From positions 77,501-141,500 of the forward strand of contig CAJNDS010000155.1 in the NCBI GenBank assembly GCA_905221605.1: a DNA stretch of 64,000 nt, in the 5' to 3' direction. Below are positions 8,573-18,325 of the stretch, in pieces; the first letter of the stretch is position 1, and each line of letters starts with the position of its first letter. Below the pieces are notes generated by a model. The model made no database searches. It saw only the letters and a program-made list of their open reading frames with translations, and had not been told where the DNA came from. This DNA comes from Symbiodinium natans. Lineage: Eukaryota > Sar > Dinophyceae > Suessiales > Symbiodiniaceae. A program made the position numbers and the translations under genes.

Positions 8573-9657
8573 ATGATCCCTCCCTACTATCGCCCTCCAC
8601 TACCTGCATCAACGGGCAAGAGAGCAGGCATGCTCTACCGCTGCCATCCTTCGCTTGGCATCCAGGGCCTACAACTGGATCAGACTGCTCGCTCAATCTG
8701 CTCAGCCTGATTTCGCGCTGGTGGCAGAGACGATCGCCGCTCGGTCAAGAAGTGAAATCTCGGAGATGGAGAAAAACTTCGAGGCTGAGCGACAGTCTAT
8801 GGTCCTTCACATGATACTTGAAGTCATTCACGTCTACACGGAAGAGCAGACCATGGAACCTCTGGAGTTCAAGCTCGCGGCACTGACGACCAGGCACTCC
8901 GTGTACTGTCTTGGTATCCCCGCTCCGCACTTCACGGACATCCTTCATGGCGCTGCCATGCACCTTCGCTGGCTTTTCCCCTGCATAGCCACCCAGATCT
9001 CCAACGGCTTCCCGATCAACCTGTTCCCGAGCGAATCCACAACATGGCGATTCCATGACAGGCAACCCGTACGCACAGCTCTCTGAAGCACTCTCTTGGC
9101 ATTCTCGATGCGGACACTCAGATGCTTCAGCGAGCTTCCCTTCTCCACACAGTCAAAGGAATGCGCAACGAAAAAGTTGATCTGGCGACGGGAGGCCATT
9201 TGACGGACTGCCCAATGCGCTACCAGCCGTGGGATATGACACCCAGACGCAATCTCTCTCCTTACTCAGATATGATGAGCACCTGGCTCTAGCTGCCGAC
9301 TTTCTCGATCCAGATGACCACATGGAGATGACAGCTGACCTTCAAGTTGGTCGCTCCTGCCTCCTTCGCCCCATAACTGCGTGCGAGATTGCCTCCCTAG
9401 GAGCCCTATGGCAAAGCGTGCCAGTTCCCGAGTCCTTGGCGAAGTTCCACCTCACCCTCCAACTCAAACGCCAGCTCGAGGCACAGTTTCCTGACGACAC
9501 GATCAAACAATCCAGGCTCTTGGCTATCATATCACCGCTCGAGAACGACACCATAGATCACCCAGTTCCCTGGATGCTGGCCTACAAAATGTTGACGCCG
9601 GAAAGAAGGGCAGTCTTTTACCAGGCTGTTCTTCTTGCGGCTGAACTGTTCACCTGA
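8573..9657 (+). pseudogene. Hypothetical protein unit C
   Basis: An ATG at 8573 lies 26 bases after hairpin 10. After a frame change near 8600 a helical stretch runs to 9086 (ASRAYNWIRLLAQSAQPDFA; MVLHMILEVIHVYTEEQTME). A third frame continues at 9229-9657 (LTLQLKRQLEAQFPDDTIKQ; VPWMLAYKMLTPERRAVFYQ). The end aligns loosely with the end of unit A: AIISPLEN and MLAYKMLTPERR against RIINPFLE and AVAFKLLSPSRK. It is therefore a diverged relative. The function is unknown. It contains no cysteine pattern, membrane segment or known catalytic motif. The frame changes make it a pseudogene or a spliced gene with unseen introns. Hairpin 11 follows its stop by 8 bases. Confidence 0.45.
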
Positions 9658-9665
9658 TGAACAAC

Positions 9666-9694
9666 AAGGTCGCGCGAGGTCGCCTCCTGGCCTT
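9666..9694 (+). promoter_or_regulatory. Hairpin motif copy 11 (short core)
   Basis: Core variant CGCGAGGTCGCCTCCTG at 9673-9689. Arms AAGG (9666-9669) and CCTT (9691-9694) pair. It lies just after the stop of unit C. Confidence 0.55.
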
Positions 9695-10040
9695 CTGGTC
9701 TTCTGGTCTTCTGTGCTTTGAGCGCGTGCTTTTAACCTTCTTCACTTCAAATCTACAAAAGCTCAGAGCAGCTCTTACTCATCTGAGTGACTTGCAGTGA
9801 CAAAAAAAGCCAGCACTATAATACACCTGCCTGCATAAAGCTCAGCCGTACTGCAGCTCTAGTCCATCCTTCATCTGAACGTATACCTAACAGGCTGCGC
9901 GCTGCAATTCCCAATCTCAGGACGTGCTGCGGCCCCGGAACTCTCAGCCGGCAGCAGAAATTCTCCTTCCTTCACACAGTCTGAAGCACTCCTCGCAGTT
10001 TTTCCCTCAGGAACAGGAATCTGCGCATTAGCGTGAGTCC

Positions 10041-11246
10041 TTGGAGATTCTTGTGAAGTCTCTCTTCAAGCCGACCTTGGCCTACATACCCTTAAACTCT
10101 CTCGGAGAGATTTCAGAAGGCAGCACCTCGACCTCCTCAACTAAATGCACAGTCAGGCTGGTCCCGTCTGAAGAGGTGATCTGGCACCATGATCGCCCAG
10201 TACGAGTGGCCCCTCGATTGCGCAGCTTCATCACACCGCTTTCTGACTATTTTAGCTGGCAACGAGACCTGCCACATCATGCCTCAGGTCAGAGACAACC
10301 AACAAGACTCCCGGCAAAACGAAAATACCGCGACCAGGATTCTCCTGCAAGAAGTGGCGATCCCTCCAGTTCCGCTTCTTCAAAAACAACGCCTGATCTT
10401 CCTCTCCCAGATGATCCGAAACTTTACGAATGACGGTGAAGGCTCCCCCTCGTTTCGCACCTTCGACGCGGATGTCACGGTCCAGGGCACTTGGACCTAT
10501 CTGTCAGTCATTTTGACCTGGCAGACCTGGACAACATCCTAAAGAATGTCCTGACGCATTCTAAGCAGCTGCTTCGATCATTTCTCACACAGGCTCTGGC
10601 CCGGAGCGTCCAGGCTCAGTCCTCAACAACAGATTGGCAAGGTCACAGCTAATTTCCAGTGGGTCTACAACTGCAGGACAGACACCAGCTTGACCTTGAA
10701 TACTTCGACTTCCAAACTCTTCGAAGAGCTTCTCTGCAACTCAGAGTCGAACAGCAAATGCTCACTATCAGCCAAGCGACTCCCACATCTGCATTTGAGC
10801 AAATCCTCGAAGGCTGGAGCTTTCTGCTCCAGGAGCGCGACCTCACACAGCTGCCCTACGATGACTACATTACGACGCTGTTGCCGATGATCCCCGGCCT
10901 AACAGGAAACCTTGAAGGACATTCTGCTCTTGTACAGACACTGGCTGAACAATGATCTTCAAGAAGCCGATTTTCATTGGATCCGCAGGCTGGTCGTTCA
11001 AGAAAACTCATCAGATCTGACCTCTCGCGAGCTCTTGGTGAAGCACTGTGGCAGCAGGTCAAACACACCTATGGGGCGGACTTGAACAATCAAAACCTAG
11101 AAGCATCATTCCGGTTTCTGCGCATCATCAATCCTTTCCTCGAAGAGATGTACGACGACTACAAGATCTTCGCAGTCGCTTTCAAGCTGCTCTCACCCTC
11201 AAGGAAGAGGCAGCTCAAAGAGCAGCTACAACTCCGGCTAGCATAA
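10041..11246 (+). pseudogene. Hypothetical protein unit A, paralogue of unit B
   Basis: Coding-like sequence in several frames between hairpins 11 and 12. Landmarks in order: RLRSFITPLSDYFSWQRDLP (10217-10276), FDADVTVQGTWTYL (10461-10502), NILKNVLTHSKQLLRSFL, QLDLEYFDFQTLRRASLQLR (10687-10746), LTQLPYDDYITTLLPMIPG (10843-10899), and AVAFKLLSPSRKRQLKEQL (about 11172-11228). Each has a counterpart in unit B in the same order, so A and B are tandem paralogues. The fold looks all-helical. The function is unknown. Frames break near 10440, 10560, 10650 and 10955. A shared start is not clear: no good ATG sits near 10041. Confidence 0.5.
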
Positions 11247-11275
11247 ATCAAACTGCTTTTTTTTTCGCTAGTACT

Positions 11276-11309
11276 TGTCAAGAAGAGTGAGGTCTCCTCC
11301 GTCTTGACA
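11276..11309 (+). promoter_or_regulatory. Hairpin motif copy 12
   Basis: Core variant AGAGTGAGGTCTCCTCCG at 11284-11301. The arms TGTCAAGA and TCTTGACA form a perfect 8-bp stem not shared with other copies. It lies 29 bases after unit A. Confidence 0.7.
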
Positions 11310-11454
11310 TAGGAATGCCCTGGAAGCGTCCATAGTTCGGCTCGCCTGTGCTCAAACACACTGCGTCTGAGTCTACCTGCGTTTGCTGCTCAGCCGAGAC
11401 TATATACTGCGCAGGCAATACACTGACTCTGTTCCAGAGAGTTTGGCTCAAATC

Positions 11455-11489
11455 TAACAGTCGAGTGAGGTCTCCTCCTGGCTATAATT
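11455..11489 (+). promoter_or_regulatory. Hairpin motif copy 13
   Basis: Full core CGAGTGAGGTCTCCTCCTG at 11462-11480. The outer arms pair only partly (AACAGT with GGCTATAAT). The ATG of unit B is 17 bases after the core. Confidence 0.6.
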
Positions 11490-11497
11490 TTTCCATC

Positions 11498-12687
11498 ATG
11501 TCTCGACCTGCTCTCACAAGAGAACAAACTCAAGAGGTTCTGATGGTGGCCTTGTTTGTCCCACTGCCAGTAATGGCTATGCCGGAAACGCCGGCCACAA
11601 GTCTCACGACCACAACACCGGTCACCATCGATGCTGGCGACGTCCTGTCACATGAGAGCCGCGTGGCACGTGTATCATCTCGAGTCTGCAGCTTTCTCAA
11701 GCTCCTCTCTGAGAAGCTGCGCTGGAAGCTTGATCTTCCACAGATGCTCCCAACGCTTTCTCCCCAACGCCTACTGACGAGGAAGCGCAAGCACATAGAT
11801 CTCTTTCCAACTCGAAGCAGCCTGTCTGTGATGACAACACAACAGCGGAGACGTCTAGATCATCAGAGACTACACCAATTATGGCCCGGGTTATCCCTCC
11901 TTCCAGCTGACTGATGCAGATTATGCTGCGGACAATGCATGGGCCTATCTCACCAGGCGCTACAACCAGGCGGAGATAGAACAGATGATCCAGTATGCCA
12001 TCTCTCACTTCAAGCTACTGCTGAGAGCATCGACTCCTCGTCTTCTACAAGGCATAGACGAGTCCCAACCTTCCTTCGAAACCGCCTGGCAGGGCATGCG
12101 ACACTACTCGGACTCCTACAAGATCCATGATGATCTCCAACTTGACCTGGACTTCTTTGACTTCCAAGCCCTTCGCCGCGCCTCCATCTTGTTCCGATCA
12201 CAGCAGATGATGAAGAACACTCTTCAGTCGCACGCTGCTGATGGTGCCTTCACTACGTACGTCCAACAGTTGGCAGATACTTCACCAAGAGCAGCAGCTG
12301 AAGGATCTTCCATATGATCAATATCTTGAACTCCTCAACACCATGATTCCCACTTACCAGGAGCCATTGCACGAAGTCCTTCTTGAATACAGAGCATTAC
12401 TCTCTCGTGAGCTCACGATTGAGGACCTGAACTGGCTCAAGCAGCTTCTTGACCATGGTCGGGTACCTCGCAGAGAAGTCATTCAAACGCTGGAGGATGA
12501 AGGCTTAGCAGCTGGCCAAACCCTTGATATAGGGGTGAACCTAACAGGAATATGGAATATGAGTAACACTCTGATAGTCCGCTCTGCTTGTGAACAACTG
12601 CACGTGCAGAGTCTGTCGGACCGGCGTGCAGAGCGCATTTTTGTCCTGCTATGCACGGGCAGAGTCTGTCGGACCGCAGTGTGGTAG
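11498..12687 (+). pseudogene. Hypothetical protein unit B, paralogue of unit A
   Basis: The ATG at 11498 (MSRPALTREQTQEVLMVALF) lies 17 bases after hairpin 13. Landmarks: RVCSFLKLLSEKLRWKLDLP (11671-11742), TDADYAADNAWAYLTRRYNQ (11908-11969), LQLDLDFFDFQALRRASILF (12136-12197), LKDLPYDQYLELLNTMIPTY (12298-12357), then LTIEDLNWLKQLLDHG. These match unit A in order and spacing. A frame change occurs near 11900 and another near 12240. The last part runs to a stop at 12685-12687 through the 18-bp direct repeat at 12606 and 12659. The function is unknown. Units A and B, each bracketed by hairpins, look like a tandem cassette duplication. Confidence 0.5.
12606..12676 (+). repeat. 18-bp direct repeat at the end of unit B
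   Basis: GCAGAGTCTGTCGGACCG occurs at 12606-12623 and 12659-12676, exactly repeated 53 bases apart. It lies in the divergent 3' part of unit B. Confidence 0.8.
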
Positions 12688-12729
12688 CAAGTCTTGCCCT
12701 TTTTTGGCGAGAGCTGCTGGGCAGGACGG

Positions 12730-12859
12730 CCAGCTACAGTGCGTACAATGTACAGAGCGTGATTTTCTCGTTTTTCGTTATAGTTTTTGGTTCTCTGACT
12801 TCGTTGTTTTGGCTAAGTAGATGACGAGAGGTCCCCTCCGTCCAGTGCACTGTAGCTGG
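12730..12859. repeat. 130-bp inverted-repeat structure closing the hairpin region
   Basis: CCAGCTACAGTGC (12730-12742) is exactly inverted at 12847-12859. Between the arms lie TTTTGGCTAAG (12806-12816, faintly like the spliced-leader 3' end) and hairpin copy 14. It could be a small hairpin element or a transcript 3' structure. Confidence 0.6.
12823..12842 (+). promoter_or_regulatory. Hairpin motif copy 14 (degenerate)
   Basis: GACGAGAGGTCCCCTCCGTC: a GAGG-TCC-CCTC tip with GAC/GTC arms, after the end of unit B. It is the last copy and lies within the larger inverted repeat 12730-12859. Confidence 0.45.
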
Positions 12860-13111
12860 TTCCAGAAAAAGCCATCTCTGCCTCGATGCACAATTTTTAT
12901 CCCAAACGCCCGCCAAGGTGCGGGACTGACCCACACAAGCGTCCGAAATGAAATGAAATTGTTGTTGTTGCTGCTACTTCTGTTTGTACTTCTTTGTTCT
13001 TATTCATGGCTTGCTGACGAGTTGTTCTTAGGTCAATCGACCTGGAAAGTCACATCAGGGCCTGGGGCCTTAGTTGCTGCAGTATGAGAAGATTTTGGTT
13101 TGCCTGGACAG

Positions 13112-13233
13112 GGCACTGTGCCGTGGGATCTAAGGTCGTGCACGATGGACGCAGATTGCGTAAGCAGCGCCCACTATCCGGACAACTATCCCAATCATGA
13201 TGCGTGCAGCATCCAGATTGACGAGAACAACAG
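13112..13233 (+). CDS. Giant receptor gene: CUB domain, first half (exon)
   Basis: The acceptor CTGGACAG|GGC opens an exon reading CVSSAHYPDNYPNHDACSIQ, the usual CUB start (Cys, xSPNYPxxYP, Cys). I end it at AACAG|GCGGGC, a GC donor, because this joins in phase to 13564 and gives the expected ENNRRAIQVIAF continuity. CUB domains are extracellular protein or glycan interaction folds. Upstream exons, including any signal peptide, were not found; 12.9-13.1 kb has an open Leu-rich frame (MKLLLLLLLLFVLL at 12954) that could be a signal anchor, but it is not shown to be joined. Confidence 0.65.
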
Positions 13234-13298
13234 GCGGGCACATGTTCCATGTAGGCCATCTGGACTGCTGTCTACAATATTGTCTGAGGTAGGAACAT

Positions 13299-13399
13299 GG
13301 GGGTTGTTCTAAATTATGGGCCCTTTTTGGGTACACTTTATAATAAGGAATATATTAAAATAAGGACCCCGCAAAGGACCATAATTTAGAACAACACCC
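13299..13399. mobile_element. 101-bp MITE, family 1 copy a, inside an intron
   Basis: The terminal inverted repeats share GTTGTTCTAAATTATGG at both ends, preceded by GGG or GGGT. A 4-bp ACAT flanks both sides (13295-13298 and 13400-13403), as expected for a target duplication. The centre is AT-rich (TTTATAATAAGG). It sits within the intron 13234-13563. A second copy lies at 57873. There is no coding capacity; it must have been moved by an enzyme encoded elsewhere. Confidence 0.8.
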
Positions 13400-13563
13400 A
13401 CATGGGATGTTGATCCGCAATCTTCTGTTCTCAGCAATCAGCTGCGGCAGCAACAGAGCAGTCCTCAAACTGGCCATGCGTTGGCCATTCATCCCTTAAG
13501 TTGGAAGAAAGGCTGTTTTTGACACCACATGTTCGGCCATCCGTCTTACAGAATTCTGCGCAG

Positions 13564-13705
13564 GCGGGCCATCCAAGTGATTGCCTTCGCCACCGAAGCA
13601 ACCAGCGATGTACTTCAAGTCAATGGCTTGAACTATTCCGGCACCCATGGCCCAGATGGAGTCATTCCAACAGGGCTCGTGTCATGGGCCTCTGATTCTC
13701 AGCAG
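13564..13705 (+). CDS. Giant receptor gene: CUB domain, second half (exon)
   Basis: Acceptor TGCGCAG|GCGGGCC. Reads IQVIAFATEATSDVLQVNGL then YSGTHGPDGVIPTGLVSW, typical of the second half of CUB-like domains in dinoflagellate proteins as I remember them. The likely donor is CAGCAG|GTTTCA. The intron before it is bounded on both sides by CAGGCGGGC. Between 13706 and 14496 I see no supported gene or repeat. Confidence 0.6.
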
Positions 13706-14496
13706 GTTTCAGCAACCTAGCTGCTGCGGCCGGTAGCTTGACAAGTCATTGCAAAGCCAGTCATGGCTGCAGGTCAAAGCTTGGACCTGTTTTGGCAGGA
13801 TTTCGGAGTTGGGGTAGGATTGGACTTTGCAGCCGTATTTAGTTACCCAACAGCATGGTAGCAGGCCTAGGCCCCTGCGACCCTTACAGGTTCTCTGTGC
13901 TCTCTGTACGGGCTGCCTAGGGACTGCCTACGTGCCAAACCAAACTAAAAGGCTACGTTGGCTACGGTCCATGGGGTTGCTGTGACTCCAGTGAAGTCTA
14001 GCCGCACGACCCTGTCCCTAACCTCAACCTCCTGGTTACTCGGCGCTGACGACCCAGGATGGCGCGGGGACCGAGTGTGGGTGGAAGATTTGCCTGGAGG
14101 CTCCAGACCTTCCGCGCTTCGGGTTTAGGTTTCCAGGTTGTGTTTCTTCTGCTTGCATGCAGGTTTACAGCAGCACGGTGTATACATGTGTACAAACACA
14201 CTTCCATCATTTCTTTGGTTGGCATTTGAGAAAGGTTTCCTGCGAGCGTTCATCCTGCTCCGAGCATCCTGTAAGAACATGGTGCCGTGCAACTCATTAC
14301 TTGCAATTGAGGGGTGTCGCAACTTCCAGTGAATGGCAAGCAGCGCCTGCCAGAAAACTCTTCGAGGTTGGTCCGTGTTTGCCGTCGAGTTCGGTGATAT
14401 CGCATCAATCATCGATGGCGTCCTCAAAAGCAATCCATGACCTTCGACCGTTGTAGGACAACAACAACAACAACAGCAGCAAGGGTCCTTCCACAG

Positions 14497-14575
14497 GTGT
14501 CCGCCCTGGTGCCTGGTACCATGGTTGCCCTGCACAATGCGCACAACGTGCGCTTCCTGCGTGTGCAGACCTGAT
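14497..14575 (+). CDS. Giant receptor gene: beta-trefoil-like repeat exon 1
   Basis: Acceptor CTTCCACAG|GTG in phase 0. Reads VPGTMVALHNAHNVRFLRVQ, matching the pattern G-x-x-[VI]-[AG]-L-[HY]-N...RF[LV]R of fascin-like beta-trefoil repeats. Other exons with the same entry phase and pattern follow at 15476, 18231, 19532, 20578, 23014 and 31577. The donor is not certain. The fold assignment is by pattern only. Confidence 0.5.
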
Positions 14576-14836
14576 TAGAGATGACAAGTAGTTCAAGCCA
14601 TGGCCACATGTTTAGCTTTGAGCTTATCATTGGGCACGAGGTGTCGCGATGCAGAAGCCCATGCGACATTCAGGGAAGAAGTTCAGAATCGGTTACGACA
14701 AACCCACCTGCACGAACAACCCTGCGTCATCATACGCAATCCTCAACACCACGCCCCAGCCCAACTTTGTTCCCTAAAAAATGCCCCCGGGACCCAAGCG
14801 CTTAATGCTCAACCTACTGAGGCATGAACTTCTCTA

Positions 14837-14905
14837 AGGTGGACACCAGCGGAGTGTGGCAGAGAGATATTCCGCTGCCATACGGTTGGAGCTGGGAACG
14901 CTTCA
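14837..14905 (+). CDS. Giant receptor gene: beta-trefoil-like repeat, WERF half
   Basis: Short coding-like piece reading VDTSGVWQRDIPLPYGWSWE then RF. The Trp-x-[WQS]-Glu-[RQ]-Phe motif is the companion half of the fascin-like repeat and fits before the exon at 15476. Its splice sites are not resolved. Confidence 0.4.
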
Positions 14906-15475
14906 TAGCGGCTCACTGCAACAGATCGGTCTTTGAGAAGCTTCCTAGATCCTGACATTCAATATGGTTTTGGGTGCTCCTACAAGTAGTCTGGTAACTC
15001 CGGGGTTTCTGAGTTTGGGATGTCGGAGGGAGTCTACGGGCTTGTTTGGGGTGCTGCGCTCAGAGCCTAGAGTCTACCGTACAGGGCAATAAGCAGCTTT
15101 CTGCTTTCAGAATTGCCCTCTCCGAATTTCGTTGGCGGCGCCCACAAGTTACGTACTTGACCAGAACTCTTTGCTGTTCCTTTGTCCTGTCTGCACGTCA
15201 AAGAACTTGTTCCTGAGTGTTGCGGGCTGGCTGTAGTTGAAACGCGGGCTTTGTTTTGTGAAGTCTCGCGATGCTGAAGCCTGTCAAATATAGCAGACCT
15301 CGTTTGTTTGTGAAGCCCGGGCTTGTGGAGACATTTCTCATTCCAAGTCCTGACGCCAGCTTTGTCTTTTGCAGGAAGTTTAGAATGGTGCGTTCTTTTT
15401 TTCACAGGTGTCAACATCTTCGTCTTCAGGGAGTGCCGGTATGCTGTGAAGCAAAGTCGTGGAAGCATGACTGAG

Positions 15476-15590
15476 GTGGTTGATTGTGGCAATGGTGAGA
15501 TTGCTCTTCACGGCGCCCAATTTAATCGCTTTGTGAAGATGGACGGCGAGCATCTGATGTCCAGCAGCCTTTCTCAAAGAGATGGCCGAA
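15476..15590 (+). CDS. Giant receptor gene: beta-trefoil-like repeat exon 2
   Basis: Acceptor ACTGAG|GTG in phase 0. Reads VVDCGNGEIALHGAQFNRFV then KMDGEHLMSSS. It is the clearest example of the VVDxGxGxIALH pattern in the series. The end is uncertain. Between here and 18231 I see no supported exon: 16.4-16.8 kb has overlapping open frames without recognisable features, and a minisatellite lies at 16893-17090. Confidence 0.55.
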
Positions 15591-16892
15591 GCCGGATGCT
15601 TTCCCACACAGCTTTGAATGCCAAACTGTCAAGGCAGATTGTCCAATTTTGAGCAAGGGTACCAAGACAAGCAACTCTAACTAGGCAATCAGACGACTAC
15701 GGGCGCTCAGTCAGCTTCATAGCAGGCCAGTGTTCAGCTTCGATCTGATACTGAACTCACTCATCAGTCAGTTTGATGGAAGCAACGTCGTTCCAGCACA
15801 GGGTGAGTCGTTATATGCAGAAAGGCAAAGCCAGCCTCATCCAGCCTCCGTCACAAATGCCCTGTTGCAGACGATTCCGCTGAACAAATCACAAGCAAGG
15901 AGGAGGCATATGAGGCCAAAGCCCTGCCAGATTTGGCTGGGGCGGCCAAGGCCGAATCCAGCCCAGTTGGTCCAAAAAACGAGGTCGCTTCAAGCCAGCC
16001 GCCAAGGATTGAGGGGCGATATGGTGTGAAAAGAAGGAAGCCTTTCACAAGTATGTCAGTCCTTTGCTGTGGAACATGGTATGTGTTGGGACCACGCCCA
16101 GCACGTAAGCAATTGAACCCGTTTCTTTTAGGACCAGCAGCCTCTGAGCGCGGCTCATCCTTTAACACCCGCCGAGCCCACCCTTGGGCTTGCCTTGCCC
16201 AACCTGGCATTCAGATTGTGGAAGATGCCTTTTCCTTATGGTGCCTTACCGTTGGGGTGTCTGGGAGCAAAGCGTCTGACCCGGCCATTTCAAGACTGCC
16301 TCGCAAGCCAGCCTAACAGGTTCTCGTGTGTCTTACACTCTGTGTCCGTTGTGTCCGCTTGCCTAGGGTGCATGCCTAGACCCGGTCATTTAGAATAGCA
16401 ACCTCTGAGTGTATTTCCTCTTAACCAAGCGAGTGGTTTGAAGAGAATGGAAAAGAAGCTGCCGAGGCAGAGTGAGAATGGCTTCTCTTGAGCGATGCCC
16501 CTGCGCGATCACCAAATTTGACCGGGCTGCTTCAGATCCCGGTATTGTCCATCCAGCTTTCTTCGTCTGCTGGGCAATGTTGCTCCGTGTCAGACCGGTA
16601 GCAGCTTCCGAAGCCCGGGGGGCAGACACTGCGCGAAATTGCAGACAAAGTCTGGCAGACACCAATCCAAATACATCATGCATCAGTCCACGATGCCTGT
16701 GCAGCAGAGCCAGGAACAGTCTGCAGGAAGCCTGGAGAAAAAGGAAATCACGACTTATCACAATTCGTGAGTCTCGCCCCAACGGCTCACTTCGCTCCGA
16801 GATCTGTAGCTGCCAGCAACCGGCCTGTTCATGAAAAAATGGTGATTACCTTAACACAACCTGAAAAAGGCTCGAAATGCGGGGACGTTGCC

Positions 16893-17090
16893 CGATTCAG
16901 AAACTGCACGCGATTCAGGAAACCAGAGTTCAAGAAACCAGGATTCAAAAAGCTGCGGGATTCAGCAAACAAAAACTCAAAAAACCAAGCCATTCAAAAA
17001 ACTACCAGATTCAAAAAACTGTTTGCACGCAATTCAAAAAACTGCGGTACAGGAAACCACGCAATTCAAAAAACTAAAAGCATGCAATTC
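16893..17090. repeat. Minisatellite of ATTCAAAAAACTG-like units
   Basis: Degenerate ~19-bp units such as GATTCAAAAAACTG and CGCAATTCAAAAAACT recur through this stretch. The ORFs across it are artefacts of the repeat. Confidence 0.7.
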
Positions 17091-17984
17091 AGGCTTGCTT
17101 GAAGTTTTGTCATGTCTGCATTGAGTAAGGGTACGCATTTATGTGTGGTTCGGCTTTCCTAGCATTTCCTAGCTGCAACACGCTTTGAGCAAGAAAGATA
17201 TAATTTGAGTGTTCATTCTTGTGCTTTGAAGCCTACGATTTCAGTTGTCATCATCTTGCTGTTGTAACTTTCAGGGCTTCCTTTGAACATCCTCGTGGAA
17301 GGTCAGTACATGCGAAAGCATGGAAAGTCGATCTGCATGTTGGAGGAATGAAAGGACCTCGAGTCTGTTAAGTTCTGTAGACTGAACCAGCCCTTGGCCA
17401 GTTTCACGCTGAGAGCCCAATGCGCAGCGCCTTTTCGGATTAAGTGGATGAAAGGATCTGTAGACTAACAACTTTTCGCGGAAGCGCAACCCGCCAGTTG
17501 GTTTTGCTGCTACGGTGTCTTAGGCTATATAGGTTCACAAGGCTCGTGTGTTGCGAGTTGGTTTTTCTCTCGTGTGTTTTACGCTCTGCATCCTCTTGCC
17601 CAGGATACTTGCCTGCACCTGGCCATCAGGATCTGCAGCCGCAGCTCACAATTGAACACCGGCCGAGCCCACCCTTAAACTTGTGATGTGCCTCATGCTT
17701 TTCCTGATGGTGCCTCACCACTGGGGGGGTTTGGGAGCAAAATGTCTGACCCAGCCTTTTGACCCAGCCTTTTGAGACTGCCTCTCAAGCCAGGCCTAGC
17801 AACGGAACCTGTCAAAACAAGGGGCGCCTTGGGTGGGTATGCGAGTGTCGAACAGTTCAAAACTCCTTAAAGTATAGGGCGGGGCCTCTGCGAGCCAAGT
17901 TCATCCAAGTTCCACAGCTCCACAGCAGTCAATTTCGAAGAAAAGCCGCAGTCCTATGCTTTGTTGCGGTATCGATGTGAGTAT

Positions 17985-18006
17985 CCCTAAACCCTAAACC
18001 CCTAAA
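17985..18006. repeat. Interstitial telomere-type repeat
   Basis: Three adjoining CCCTAAA-type units (last one CCCCTAAA). The same word recurs at 32521, 59527 and 62089-62235. (TTTAGGG)n is the telomere repeat reported for dinoflagellates. Confidence 0.8.
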
Positions 18007-18084
18007 TGAGGCACTCCCAGAGCTGCCAGCGGGCTTCACTCTGAGTCTGATTGGTCATCCAGTTGCTTCACAGATTCTCGGCCT

Positions 18085-18126
18085 AAAGTGGTTCTGCAGG
18101 TGGTTCTGCAGGTGGTTCTGCAGGTG
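18085..18126. repeat. 14-bp tandem repeat, three copies
   Basis: GGTGGTTCTGCA-like units repeated three times in intronic DNA. Confidence 0.8.
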
Positions 18127-18230
18127 CATGTGCAGCTTCTTGGGGTCTCGGGGTGGCATGTTCTGATTGTTTCTGAGCTTTCCGGTCATCAAGCTTAGTT
18201 GGACGTCGTCATGGTCTCACGGTTTGCAAG

Positions 18231-18325
18231 GTCGTAAACTTTGGGGAGGAGATTGCCTTGCACAACTCCGTGAACTCTCGCTACATTCGGATGGAGGGGG
18301 CTGCCCTTCGTCCGGAAGTTGAGGC
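18231..18325 (+). CDS. Giant receptor gene: beta-trefoil-like repeat exon 3
   Basis: Acceptor TTTGCAAG|GTC in phase 0. Reads VVNFGEEIALHNSVNSRYIR then MEGAALRPEV, the same pattern as the exon at 15476. End uncertain. Confidence 0.55.

Noticed and set aside
701-12842. Hairpins as hammerhead or other known self-cleaving ribozymes
   Set aside because: The core lacks the CTGATGA and GAAA boxes of hammerheads, and I recognise no other ribozyme core in it. Self-cleavage remains untested.
12954-13087. Signal peptide or start exon of the giant receptor (Leu-rich frame after 12954)
   Set aside because: The Leu run comes from a TTG repeat, and no splice join to the first CUB exon could be shown. Kept only as a possibility in the CUB entry.
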